The position numbers and the translations under genes were made by a program. Below are positions 51,158-62,576 of a DNA stretch of 64,000 nucleotides, in pieces. This DNA is from Poa pratensis (taxonomy: Eukaryota > Streptophyta > Magnoliopsida > Poales > Poaceae). Below the pieces are notes generated by a model. That model had not been told where the DNA came from. It saw only the letters and a program-made list of their open reading frames with translations, and ran no database searches. Positions within the stretch are counted from its first letter, which is position 1; every line of letters begins with the position of its first letter. The DNA lies in NCBI GenBank assembly GCA_947311845.1, contig CAMZMU010000116.1:2849492-2913491 (forward strand). Reading direction: 5' to 3'.

Positions 51158-51505
51158 TTAATCCTCAGGTTCGTCCTTGACAGGCAGCAGAGGACCACAA
51201 AGTTGATCGCGGGTGCGCTTAATCAGCAACTCCGCAGAACGAAGAGTGCCATCCAGGTCTCCTTGATCCAGAGTCGCCCCAATGGCGGGTGACGGCAGCT
51301 GCAAAAATGGTCTGTGACTCCGCACATACGCCATAGCCGCGTTGGCCCCAACCACAAGCTTCCGCGTCAGCAGCTCTCGAACGGGACCTGAGTGGCGGAA
51401 AATATTCAACAAAGGACGGATGCCCTGTGGTTGCGGTCCCGTGGGAAAGAGCGTCTCGTTAACTCGAGTAAACGCCACTCTGCATAGCTCGAGTAATTCA
51501 GCGCT
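51158..51505 (-). pseudogene. Antisense gene 2 of Gypsy 2, 3' part
   Basis: This is the downstream part of the minus-strand gene that begins at 58005 and is split by element X. It reads AELLELCRVAFTRVNETLFP, then GIRPLLNIFRHSGPVRELLT, and ends LLPVKDEPED at 51158. The frame is open in this part. The family is unknown to me. Genes of this kind, antisense and 3' of pol, occur in Tat-lineage retrotransposons. Confidence 0.7.
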
Positions 51506-51560
51506 TGTTGGGGGGAATCATAACCCAGCCGGGCATACCGGGTTATGATTCCCCCCAACA
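51506..51560. repeat. 55-bp perfect palindrome at the 3' end of element X
   Basis: Twenty-one-base arms (TGTTGGGGGG...ATAACCC and its exact complement) flank a 13-base loop. It has LTR-like TGTTGGGG/CCCCAACA edges but no similarity to the start of X's 5' LTR (TGTTACACTTGG). Confidence 0.95.
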
Positions 51561-52440
51561 GTAGCCCCCAAGTTTAACTTGGATACGGGTTTGGCTTGCT
51601 CTCTTTGATATTGCTTTTGTCACTGCTCTTCATCCCTTGGTATAGCCGCCAACACGATCATCCTGGTTAAACTCTGAAAATAAGATGAATAGAATAAAGG
51701 GAAAATAACCCGGGTTACACTTGGTTAGCCATCTCATCTTGGAGGTCCATTTTATAACCAAACTTTTTCCTCCTGGGTTCATATGCCTCCAGGTTTTATC
51801 TCAAGGACATCCCGCAAATTCTGCCAGGAATATTCCCACACTTTCTTTTATGGGTCCTCTGACCCAGTTTTTAATAGAGTCTATTCATACGGAGGCTGTG
51901 TTGAAAAATGCTCCAGATTCCTGCGCTCCGGACTTGATGGAGCCTACTCACATGGAGGCTAACTTTCAAGACCCGGATTTTGCAGACCCGGCGCAAATAC
52001 CTCCAGTTTTTCCGGTTCTCAAAAATACTAACCTCGATTTTTCTCGTGTATATAACCTGTATCCCCCCAAGCTCCGAGTTTATCACCTCGCGATAACTTG
52101 GTGCTTGATGAATGAATACAAAACTTCGAACCATATAGCCCCCAAGTGCCGGGTTGTGTGCCTGCAGCAACCTGGGACTTTTGCATCTTTCACCTCTTAG
52201 ATAAATTTTGAACTTCAAATACTGTAGCCCCCAAGTGCCGGGTTAGCTGTCCACAGCCACCTGGGACTTTGATAATTTGCTTTGGATAAACTTTTGACTA
52301 GTGTAGCCCCCAAGTGCTGGGTTGCATGCCTGCAGCCACCCGGGACTCACGCTTTTCCTTTTATAACCTTGTAAAATTTGAGGTACTGTAGCCCCCAAGC
52401 GCCAGTTCGTTCGCCTGTAACAACTCGGGACTCAATTTGT
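51561..52440 (-). repeat. Reiterated PPT-like units in element X
   Basis: GTAGCCCCCAAG (minus strand CTTGGGGGCTAC) occurs at about 51561, 52137, 52226, 52303 and 52389. The last four are spaced by about 75-90 bp and followed by a related GCCGGGTT...CCTGGGACTTT block. The first copy abuts the palindrome and would be the functional tract. Confidence 0.85.
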
Positions 52441-55400
52441 AAATACTCTTATCTTTCAGCTTCAAATACGGCGACTCACGTATGGAGATTGCGCTGGCGA
52501 GCCGGTTGTGGACACAAATGCTGACGACCCGGCCAGACTGGGCAAAGCCGGCCATGCTGAAACTAGGCCAAGCCAGCCAGGTTGGGACGAATCGTAACCC
52601 GGCTGCTTCCTCTTTTTACTTTCTCACTGAATGTAATAACTTGATCAATCATCCAGCTTGTACTGCTTCTCTTTTTTTTTCTTTTTTTTTTCTCACGCAT
52701 GACATGCATGCATGCATGTTTACGTGACCAGCAGCATCATTTCTTTGTCTCGGAACTTGAGCCGGCCATCCTCATACGAACTTGCTACTGCTGATTAAAT
52801 CAACCTTATCCTTTGGTCTTGATCTGGCTACTATCTGTCTGATGTTAATGTGGTACGAAAAATTGAAACCTGCCACGGCCGGGTTCTTTGATGGGCTGCT
52901 CTTGAGTACCAGATTGTCTTGTCTAAAACAACTTGTGACCTCGCTTTTTCTAACTAGTAAAAATTATCTTCACAGGGACGGTTGTAATACTTGGCCAAAG
53001 CCAGGCACAGCGACTCGTCGGTGATGGTGAAAAATTGAAGCCGGTCACGGCCAGGTCACCTATGCTGGCGAATCGCTGAAAAGAATTTCCATGCACATTT
53101 TTGTAGGCTGGCTGATCTCTTTATTTCTTCTTATCGTGTGGCCTGTTTTAATTGCATGCATGTCCATATGACCAGCCAGCAACTATATCAACCCCTTCCT
53201 TTCTTCTTCTTTCTTGCTTTGTTCACGTAACCTCCTCTAGTTGCGTGCACACGCAAGATTTAATTTTCTCCTTCGCCCGAGCTAGCTGCTCATCCATACA
53301 TTTTTTTTCTTACTTCTCTGGATCGATATTACTAGCAGCACTTGATTTGTTGATCTTGATCTTCTGCACATGCTGCACTTACTGCTTGGACTCTCAGCAG
53401 AGCTTTCACTTATTGCTTGGACTTTGATGGTCTCGCACTAGTACAGTAGTAGCACCCGGCTTACTTTTTATTTCATCTTCTCTTGAGTAATTACTGAGCC
53501 CTGAGCTGTACATGAATCGGTAGCAAACCAAGCTGGCAAACCCGGACGGCAAACGACGGCGGGTTAACTTCCTGGCTGTCATCTCGATATAGTGTTCTGG
53601 CCAATCATCAGGGAACTGAACGAAGCCGACGTCGTCCTTTGATTATCTGAAGATGTTGCAGTTGTTGAACGTATGGCTTGATGAAGACCCGGTGACTGAC
53701 TCCCCACTCGCACATGCATGTAGTTGTTGCAGCCTAATGACCTTTTGTTTTTACATGACCTCCATGCGCAGCTAGCAACTCGCACATGCATGTAGTTGTT
53801 GCAGCCTAATGACCTTTTGTTTTTACATGACCTCCATGCGCAGCTAGCAAATTTGACTTGTCTTGGTTGCATGCATGACCCGGGCAATAACTTCACTTGA
53901 CTATTTTTTTCTTCTTTCTTGGCCTTCACATGACCAGCTTTTTTCTGCTGGAGACGGGATCACGTGGTCTTACTGCTTTTAGCATAAAACTTTTCTAACT
54001 TCCCAAATATCAAGCTTTGATAAGCCGGCTTCTGCTGCCGAGTTACAAATTGATCCTGCGAGAAATTTCCCTTAGGCATAAAACAACATTATACAGCATG
54101 ATAAACTTGCAATAAATTAATAACATATGAATATTTATCTCGATGGTGTACGTACACCCTGAGGATCTGCTTTTTTAATGAACGTGATATGTCGTTCTGC
54201 AAATCTTTTGGTTTAGATGACCCTTTTGGTTTCTTTAACTGTGAGCCGGCTTTCGCATGGATACCCTGGCGCAACTTCTCTGAAAAACAGGGTCGAACCA
54301 AGTCCCAACGGGCTTCATGGTTGATTGAGTTTCCAGGTGTGCACTCAGGCCATATAATCGCGAGTCACATCAGCTCAACAGCAAGATAACCAAGAATAAA
54401 CTGGTGGCATAAAAGCCGGGTCTTGGGATTGCAGCTGCAAACTATTGAAGTACGAGCCCCCAAGACCTGGATCAATGTTTATAAAGTAAGGGCTTATGCC
54501 ACATTACCCCATTGACCCACATACTATTGCAAGGCACTCTTGGGCACGCTAACCGAAGTTGCGAAACACTCTTGGGCCAAGCTGATATAATTTTTTGCAA
54601 ATAATCGAAGCTGGGAGATGTTTCATGGATTTTCCATGTCTTCAACCCAACAATTGATAACTAAAAAATAACTAAAGCCGGGAGATGTTTCATGGATTTT
54701 CCATGTCTTCAACCCAACAATTGATAACTGAAAAATAACTGAACCCGGGAGATGTTTCATGGTAAGATCCATGTCTTCAACCCAACCACTGATAACTGAA
54801 AAATAACTGAAGCCGGGAGATGTTTCATGGTAAGATCCATGTCTTCAACCCAACTTTATTAAATTGACTGAATAATAAAATATGAAACTTAATCATAAAA
54901 TAACTTAGCTTGTTTTGTTTTCCTGCGTTGATGACGTAGTGCGCGGACCGTCGTGTGCGGTCACGACGAGGTTGGAGACGATCGAGTCCTTGGAGAAGCC
55001 GGCCGGCAACCGGGTTATCGATAAACATCCGAAGCCATCGTCAATCCGCATTATTTCCTTGGGGTTGACCCATCGCTATCGTATATTTTTTCCTTGGGCT
55101 GGAATTTATCTCAGACTCGTACGCCCATACTAAGCACATCTCAGCCTGACCGTAACCCGGCTGGCGGCGTATTCCTTTCCTTCTTTCTCCTTTTCTTTGG
55201 CCGGCTCGCTCGACACTAGCATGCTGGAAATCTCGTCTCGACGCTTCTCTCAAACACACATGCACCATGCACGTATATGCTAGCAGCCTTATGTACTTTT
55301 CTTCACTTTTTAAAACAAAGACATATGCACGTCAGCACGTGAGCAGCACTCATGCAATGCAAGGGCAACTCTCCGCTTTATTTTTCCTCGGGTTTTGACC

Positions 55401-56686
55401 CGGCTGAACTTGACTACTAATTTGATGACTTCATTTGGCGGCTCCTCAAATACGCCAGCCAGATTTTTCTTCCTCTTTGATTTGAGCTGGTATCACGCTG
55501 AACTTGTATTCCTAAAATCATTGGAAACCACAGGTGATCGATCGAGTTTTTGCATCAACCTGCATGGCCCATGCATAAGCTAAACCACGCTATCTGCGTA
55601 TCAGTACGTGCTCTTTTCTTTCTCTTCCTTCACGCCGGCTTGCAAGATGCAATTTTTTGCCGGCTGTAGTTGTATACTTGAACGGCGAGTCGCCGAGGAC
55701 GATGAATCAACTGGACAACGAGCCGGCCGCGACGATGAGCCGGCTGATGACAACAATCTCTGGTATACTATCAAGCTGATCTTTGAAAGGTGAGCCGGTT
55801 GATATTTTTGAGTCCCAGCTCTTGCTATACTTCGACTTGCGAGGGGGCATCGATGGGATCGAGATCCGTTGCCGGCTTTCTGACTCCTCCAAGTCCGGCT
55901 TTTCTATGGCCTCCTCCTCTGATTCTGGCTTCTCTATGGCCGGCTCCTCTGATTTTGCCGGCTCTCTCTCCGTGTGCTAGTCAAAGTAGTAAATTGAGGT
56001 TTTGATTTCCTTGTAATGATGCACCGACGCCGGCTTGTTTTTTCTGCCTCTATACCGGCTTGCTAGATGAAACTTCTCACTGACGACGGTGAACCGTCTT
56101 GAACATCGAGTTACCTAGGATGATGAATCAGTTGAAATGACAAGCCGGCCGCGGCGGAGAGCCGGCCGCTGACGAAGATCTCGTGTAGACCAGCTGACAG
56201 ATTCTTTTTTCACCGAGATGTGCTTGTAGTATAGCCAAGCTAGCTGAGAGCTTTGGGATTTCTGCCTTTTTCTTTTTTTTTACGGGAGGCCATGAGTTGC
56301 TTTTGCTTATTCTTTGATTCGATCGCTTCGAGCTGCTGTACGCACAAGGCAGATGGCCTTTTCTTTCTATGCATGGACCGCTGCACTATGACCTGGGACT
56401 GGAACCCGGCCGCCAGATGCACTTGATGCGATTTTGTTGATGACGACGCCGTGAAGTCTTCCTTATCTTTTTCTTTTCTCTGATGAAATCCGAGCCACAG
56501 GCCGGCTTGTACCTAGGCATCCTAGCCTGGGCATACTTTCTTCTTGACTTTTTGGATCATCTTCCTTGAAATCGTGTACGAGTCGACAACCACATCTCTT
56601 TCCTTTTCTCCCTCGGGTCCTGCACTTCTGACTTCTCCGCGTGATATGATTCAGATCGCGAAAAACCTTGCTGACAATTTGCCGGG
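52441..56686. other. Non-coding body of element X
   Basis: There are no recognisable protein motifs. CCGGC-containing phrases (GCCGGCT, AGCCGGC) are frequent. Local repeats include two 72-bp copies at 53707-53850 (CTCGCACATGCATGTAGTTG...) and four 67-bp copies at 54613-54880 (GGGAGATGTTTCATGG...). Confidence 0.7.
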
Positions 56687-56908
56687 TTATGCTGCACCGC
56701 GATGCGGCCAGACCCAGCCGGCCACGGGATCTCCAGTGAATCTGTTTCCGGGTTTCCCGAAATTATCGATGATGCGATCTTCTTGCTGGTTGCTGATGAT
56801 CTCGCCGACGGCGATTTTCTCCATCCCTCGCAGTACTTCTCCATTGATGAGGACACACTTGGACGCAAGCCCCACGGTGGGCGCCAACTGTCGTGGGGTA
56901 GATAACAC
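56687..56908 (-). pseudogene. Mini-gag remnant of element X
   Basis: An open frame reads from within the LTR through the primer-binding site as PRQLAPTVGLASKC and stops after about 70 codons. The QLAPTVG phrase matches the gag starts of Gypsy 1 (QLAPTVG) and Gypsy 2 (QLAPSVG). There is no ATG in a suitable place. Confidence 0.55.
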
Positions 56909-57539
56909 GGCAGATGTTACCAGGGGTAACTTGAGTTGAGGGCAAGGCGACTCTGGAGTTCAGGAGATGGTCTAGCTCTACGAGGGAGAGTATTTTTTAC
57001 CCAGGTTCAGGTCCCCTCGGTGGAGGATCCCTACGTCCTGCTATAAATCACTATATGATAACAGATTACATGGTGCGCCAATGGCGATCGCCGGGTTTGG
57101 ATGACCCCGGCGTGGGAGCTCTCTCTATTTTTCTATCTTCTAAGTCTTGATACTTGTCTCTCGAATCTATCTATCTTATTTTGCCTGTCTCTCTATGACC
57201 TAGGAGCCTGCTTATATAGATGGCCAGGTCTCCTAGTCGTACAAGGTAAAAACTGGGTTATACCCGAAATAAGAGTCCTAATATATGTCCTTCGTGATCT
57301 CCAAGTCTTGAGTCTCCAACTTGTACATGGATTCCGGGTCTTCCAGAATCTTCCTTCTATGGCATCTGACGAGACCCCGCCTGTTTGCCGGGTCTGACTC
57401 CAGAAACCGGGTCTGCCTCCAGAAACCGGGTCTGACTCCAGAAACCCCAGAAACCGGGTCTGCCTCCTGGCCGGGTCATCTCCTGGCCGGGTCATCTCCT
57501 TGGCCGGGTCTGAATGAACCTGTTGGCCCAAGTGTAACA
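56889..57539 (-). repeat. 5' LTR of element X
   Basis: The 651-bp repeat has TG/CA ends. It shares patches with the Gypsy 1 LTR (ACACGGCAG, TTCAGG, CCCTACGT, CTGCTATAA.TCACTATA). The 57350-57510 stretch is a short tandem array of CCGGGTCTG and CCAGAAACC. Confidence 0.8.
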
Positions 57540-58005
57540 CGATCCTTCAGTGTTTGGAGTATGCGGGCATGATACTTATCAAGCCAAAAGTGTTGGCGTC
57601 CAGTTGTGGGATTGTCAACGACGCTATCCAGGCGCTCCTCAACACGAGTTTTCTCTGCTTGGAAGTCATCCACAAAACCTGCAAATAAACCGAGTGGTCA
57701 CAAAACAAAGAAGAAAGCACATAATTGTAAACAAGGCAAAGATCATACTCACATTCGAGTTGCCTGTTCACAATATCCATCTCGCCAAGTACGTAACGTT
57801 CTCGCTGGCTAGACAGCCCAGGCCTTGTCCTCAGTCGATTCAACTCGTCCTGGGCGCTCTTCAGCTCCTGCTGCATGTTTACGCATTTGGTCTTCATATA
57901 TTCCATCACCTTGGTGTCGTTTACTACTCGCCCCTGTGATCGAGTGGGTTGAGGTGGCGCTGAGCCAGTCACAGCGGCAGGTTCTTGTGACTGTCCAAAA
58001 AACAT
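57540..58005 (-). pseudogene. Antisense gene 2 of Gypsy 2, 5' part
   Basis: The start at 58005 reads MFFGQSQEPAAVTG. Exon 1 ends at a GTGAGT donor at 57752 after a coiled coil (MQQELKSAQDELNRLRTR). Exon 2 from about 57680 (FVDDFQAEKTRVEERLDSVV, then FWLDKYHARILQTLKDR) runs into element X at 57540. It continues at 51505. No target duplication is present and about one base is missing at the junction. Confidence 0.7.
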
Positions 58006-58163
58006 AAGAGGCCTCCTTCAGCAGGGAATCGCAAAATATACTCGGGGGCTCGAACCCCACGAGCGAAGTCGGACAAATCAAAAGATCGCAAAAGATAGCT
58101 TCATATTCATTCAGCATGGGTTATTTACAGGCATAACCAAAAGTAGTACTCAAAAGCTACACC

Positions 58164-60845
58164 CTAGGACGCTGACTCGGACCTAGCCCTAGAATCACGA
58201 GCGGCGCGAGCGGCTGCAGCGGCAGCTCGCTTCTCCATCATGGCGATCATGTCCTTCCCCAGTTGGGCTGATCGCTCTGTGATTTCTTCCAGGGGAGTTG
58301 AAGGCATTTCGGCTTTCTTAGGAAAGCCGGACACAATCTTCTCAAAATCAGCGACGACCCCATGCAGCTGCATCAGCATAAATGCGGACTCCGAGCCACA
58401 TACCGTCTGAGCGCGCACGAAGTCCGCCAAGGTCGAGGAGCCTGGACCAAACAGCTGCGCTGGCTCCTCAGTCGACGAAGGAACATCTCCTTCGGGGAAG
58501 ATGCACCGGTAGACAGCAGCGAGGGCGCCCTTCGATTGGTTCAGGCGGTCCTTGACTTGGGCGCACAGCAAATCAAATGCGCCAACGGCACTTTCGAGTG
58601 AATCACCAGCCGTGTCTTCGGGTGCAGGCTTCATGCCAAGTGCACCTGTCGTGTGACCATCGGGTTAGTCGCATAATAAGCAAACTTGGCATATGCAAAG
58701 TCGCACATGATATTACCTTCAATCACATCAGCAATAGCGCGCAGCCGCGCCGTCTGAAGATCTTCGGACTCCTTCACCTGTTGAGCTTTCCGCTCCGCGT
58801 CTTCGCGCTGAGACTTGAGCGTATCCTCAAGTTCTCGAACACGGTCGAGGGCGGCCTTGTGCTCACCTGCAAAAAACAATTAGGTGGCCTCACACGCAAA
58901 GAGTAAAGAGCAACATCTGGTGAAAACACTTACGGGCGGTCTCGTCCATCTTCAGGCGAAGCTGGTCGCGTTCCTCCTCCATTCGCACGTATGTAGCGGC
59001 GTCTTCCATCATACGGAGGATGAAGGGCTGTCCAGTAACAAAAATTAGCATAACAGAAAAATGGGAAGAGGGTTCTTTGAGCCTATAGCCAACTATGCTA
59101 GTTGCCTATAGCCTCGGGGGCTACTCCCATCGGGAGCGCTGACGCGCACCCGACAGAAAATTTAGGCAAAAACACTTACGTGGTCGCGAGGCAGAGGCGA
59201 AGCCGTGCCCGAGGTGGACGGTGTGAACTCCGGAAGATTAGGAGGGTCACTCGCCACAGCTGTCGGCTGCGGCATGACTCGCGCCACTTCTTCAGTCGCA
59301 GGACTTACTTCCGGTGCAACTGGGGGAGTGACGTCCTTCGGACCATCGTCCCTCATGGGGCTGACACAACGTCACCCGAAAACAAAACCAGTTAGACAGA
59401 AAAGCATAATGCAAAGCACTTCACGAGTCAAGTATGATAAGCAAAGAAAAGGTGTACCTCATATCCTCGTCGTCGCTATCCATAAGGCTATGGACGTTGA
59501 CGAGTCGAGTAAACCCGGGAGTGTTGGATGGAGGCGCCATGCGAATCGGTGCCACCGCAACTGGCTCCTCTGCGATGGGGGATGAAGAACTCGAGTCGTC
59601 ATCCTCCAGCACGGGTTGCGGGTTGACGGAGGGGAAGCAGTCTTCTTCAGGCGACGCTTCTTGTGAGCCAAACCTTGTTCTTCCTCCTCCTCTTGCCCTG
59701 CGCCCTCGCCTTCCTCGGGTGTGTGGGCGGAAGCCAAAGAGATTTCCTCCTCCACATCCGCGTCTTCATCCACCACCTCCAATTCAGGATTATCTCCACC
59801 TTCGGGTAGTGGAGGAAGACTAACAAAGGAGGGATGACCCTGCAAACGCATTATACAACCTCACTTTTCGAGTGACTGAGCATAAGTACAGAAGCAAATT
59901 CGGTCACACGCAAAGAACATACCTCAGGTAGTGGGTGTAGGCTGTCATAAGTATGGACCGAGCAGTCGAGAGGGCATGCGTCCTTCTTCGTCAGCTTGGT
60001 GATGGCGCGCACCTGTTCCTCCACCGCCCTCTTCAAAGGCAACGGTTCAGTCGACAGGCAGGTTGGGTCGTTCGCGCCCTGGAACTCCCACATCGGGTGT
60101 GCCCGCGCCCGCAGCGGCTGCACGCCTCTCTCGACGAAGGTCGCAATCAGATGGAGACCGCTGACGACGCGGCCAGTGGTCTTGATCAGCTTTTCGAGCT
60201 TCTCCATCAAAGGTCTGGCCTCCGCCTCCTCCGCCGCAGTGGTCTGGTGCAACCATGCTCGAGTCTTCACCAACGGCGTCTGCTCGACAAAAAGTGGCAG
60301 CCCTTCTTGTTGGGAGGTGAAGTAGAACCACCTCTTGCGCCAGTTCTGCGTGGAGTCGACGAGGCGAAGGTCGAAATACTCGACTTCTTTGCGGGCTTGG
60401 ATGATGAGTCCACCAACGGTGTAGACTCCACCACCACCCGTATTTCTCCTCACATTGAAGATCTTCTTCCAAAGACCCCAATGCGGGTGAACGCCCAAAA
60501 AGCATTTACAAAGAACAACAAAAACGGCAACGTGCATGATAGCATTGGGGGAGAAATCATGCAGCTGCACCTTGTAGGCGTACATCAGTGCACGCAGAAA
60601 GTCGTGGATGGGGAAGGAGAGGCCCCTGACCACGAAGTCGTGGAAGCAGGCAGCACATCCGTTGATGGCAGCAGGCCGTCGCGGCGGTATCCATTGACCC
60701 TGGACACCGTGATCTCCGACCGCGACCAGTCGTCGGCCTTCTTGCTCAAAGGGGCCACAGCGCTTGCGGACGCGGTGGCCGGAGCGGTCTTGGTGGCAGC
60801 AGCCGCATCGGCGGCGCCCTTCTTGCGTTTGTCTCCCTTAGCCAT
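58164..60845 (-). pseudogene. Antisense gene 1 of Gypsy 2: PF04195-type protein, multi-exon, damaged
   Basis: The start at 60845 reads MAKGDKRKKGAADAAA. The frame changes near 60660 before the PF04195-type core (FLRALMYAYKVQLHDFSPNA, NWRKRWFYFTSQQEGLPLF). Later exons are acidic (DADVEEEISLASAHTPEEGE, with a frame change near 59640), then coiled coil (GEHKAALDRVRELEDTLKSQ, RMEEERDQLRLKMDETA), then a domain ending RAARDSRARSESAS at 58164. GT-AG-like edges separate the exons at about 59450, 59030, 58870 and 58720. The layout mirrors the antisense gene of Gypsy 1. Confidence 0.7.
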
Positions 60846-60948
60846 GGCGCGCAAAAAGCTTTGGAAAGGGTGCGAGGCAGAACAATGGCGCGAGCGCAGG
60901 GAAGAAGGAGATGCAGAGGAAACGGCGGCGGAAGCAAATGGCAAGTGA

Positions 60949-62091
60949 GTAAATTTCTCTCACCGCGGTACTATTTACCATAGGGGCCATCAAATCGCAA
61001 CCGTGCAAAATGGCCTTCGCGCACACATGCATATCTGGCCGTACACGTGGAGGCAGGAGAGGGCAAGCGTCACCGGCCACTCCGCCCACTACGCGCGAGA
61101 ATCGAGGCTTCATCATCACGCATGCCGTGAAAATCGCGTCAGAGCGGTCAAGTCCCGTCAACACAGGCATCGCCGTTTAGTCAACACTGTCAGGTGGGGC
61201 CCGTGTGTCACGTCCCATCTGTCACGCAGCGCGTGGCATTATCTGTCAGATGGCGCAGTCGCCAAATAACGTCATCCCTGATGTCATGGGGGAGAGTGGA
61301 AAACAAACACAAGATTATTCGAGTTACACAACTGAGCACAAAACACTCCCATCGGGAGCGACTCGACGTTAAGTCGGCTGTTTTAATTCTTTCGAGTGAG
61401 ATTATCCTCAACTGCAAACAATTAAGCATAATCTCGGGGGCTACTCCCGTCGGGAGCGCTGACGCGCACCCGATAGTCAAAACAAAAAGTATCATGTTCA
61501 GTCGAATATAAGTTCGACTCAGCTACTTAGTTGAACGCATAACGCAAATCAGATCACAATCTCCCCAAGATGTATCTTCGACCCTTGGAAGCTGCATGCA
61601 TGGTGCATAGGTAAGACCCTTCGATCCTTCGAGTGGGCCGGGGCGCGCACATACTGCGTTAGCTCTGAAACTTTCCGTACCAGACGACATGAAGAAAATC
61701 TTGGCGGACGCGCTAGGTACCCTTAACAGTTATACTGCAGGTCGACTCTGTAAGACCTCCGCGGCCTGAGTCGATTCTGACCAGTCGATTCCGGGTTCGA
61801 GTCTGGGGACTCGAATTTGATGTAGTCTAGTAAGGTTTTGCCCAAAAGCAGTTAACTGGTCCCGATCCGTCGTGTGTGCCAGGCCTACTATGTCATATCC
61901 CCAATACATGTCATAAAGGCGGTAGAAAGCTGCCCAGAATATTGGTCGACTTAAAGATTGGCTCCTTCACAATGGTCAGTGGTCAGTCGAAGTGTTTGTC
62001 GACTGAGTAAAATATCCAAGCAAGATAAGACGTGCATTTATGGAGGAGTCCCTGCCCGAATCTTCGAGTCAGCCAGGCACTTGGGGGCTAC
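60949..62091 (+). other. 3' non-coding region of Gypsy 2 with the polypurine tract
   Basis: No gene was seen. It contains the promoter side of antisense gene 1 and a repeated phrase GGGGGCTACTCCC.TCGGGAG (near 61436, also 59116). The polypurine tract TTGGGGGCTAC at 62081-62091 is directly before the 3' LTR. Confidence 0.7.
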
Positions 62092-62576
62092 TGACGTGGG
62101 CCTACCCTTCGGGTGACCCACTATGAGGATACCTGGTGCACGTATGTGAAGCCCATCAAGATAACAAGACCAAGGCCCATGAGGGTACCCGCAAGGAAGG
62201 ATTGCTCTCCAAGTTAGGCGTAGTTTGAGTCGGTTTAGACTTGCCAAATCTGTAATCCTAGTCGGTTACCCGAGACCCAGCCACCTATATAAGTGCTGGG
62301 AGGGTCCCCGATCAAGGACACGTGATTCATAGCAAACGTAGCTCTAGCCTCAAAACCCTTGGTGAGATCGACATCTCGCCGAGATCCTTGTAACACTTGT
62401 GACCACCCCATCAATAATCAGACAAGCAGGACGTAGGGGTTTTACCTCCACCCGAGGGCCCTGAACCTGGTAATCCTTGCTTGTCAGCCGTAGATAATCG
62501 CCAGTGCTACCAACTTCGTTCCTATTCTTAACCCGAGGTACGCAAACATGGGATTTGCCGAGCTAACCCCTCGCCA
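62092..62576 (+). repeat. 3' LTR of Gypsy 2
   Basis: This 485-bp repeat has TG/CA ends, matching 43514-44000. The TATA box is at 62286-62292. It is followed by the target duplication GATAG. Confidence 0.95.

Larger units (their letters stand above)
51506..57539 (-). mobile_element. Element X: non-autonomous LTR-retrotransposon derivative with unlike ends, inside Gypsy 2
   Basis: At the right is a 651-bp LTR (56889-57539) followed on the minus strand by a primer-binding site (TGGCGCCCACCGTGGG, 56886-56871) equal to that of Gypsy 1. At the left, next to a PPT (minus strand AAACTTGGGGGCTAC, 51575-51561), only a 55-bp palindrome stands where the 3' LTR should be. No pol genes are present. No 5-bp target duplication is visible (GCGCT left, CGATC right). 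X splits antisense gene 2. A recombined or truncated large retrotransposon derivative related to Gypsy 1 is the likeliest reading. Confidence 0.7.
43514..62576 (+). mobile_element. Ty3/Gypsy LTR retrotransposon 2 (Tat-lineage type), hosting element X
   Basis: It is flanked by the exact 5-bp duplication GATAG (43509-43513 and 62577-62581). LTRs at 43514-44000 and 62092-62576 differ, by eye, by about nine substitutions and two 1-bp indels, so it is older than Gypsy 1. The order is PBS, gag, PR, RT, RH, aRH, INT, PPT-like repeats, two antisense genes and PPT. gag-pol changes frame at least ten times. Without X the element is about 13.0 kb. Confidence 0.95.

Noticed and set aside
51506..57539. 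X as an ordinary complete LTR retrotransposon
   Set aside because: The two ends differ and there is no 5-bp target duplication.
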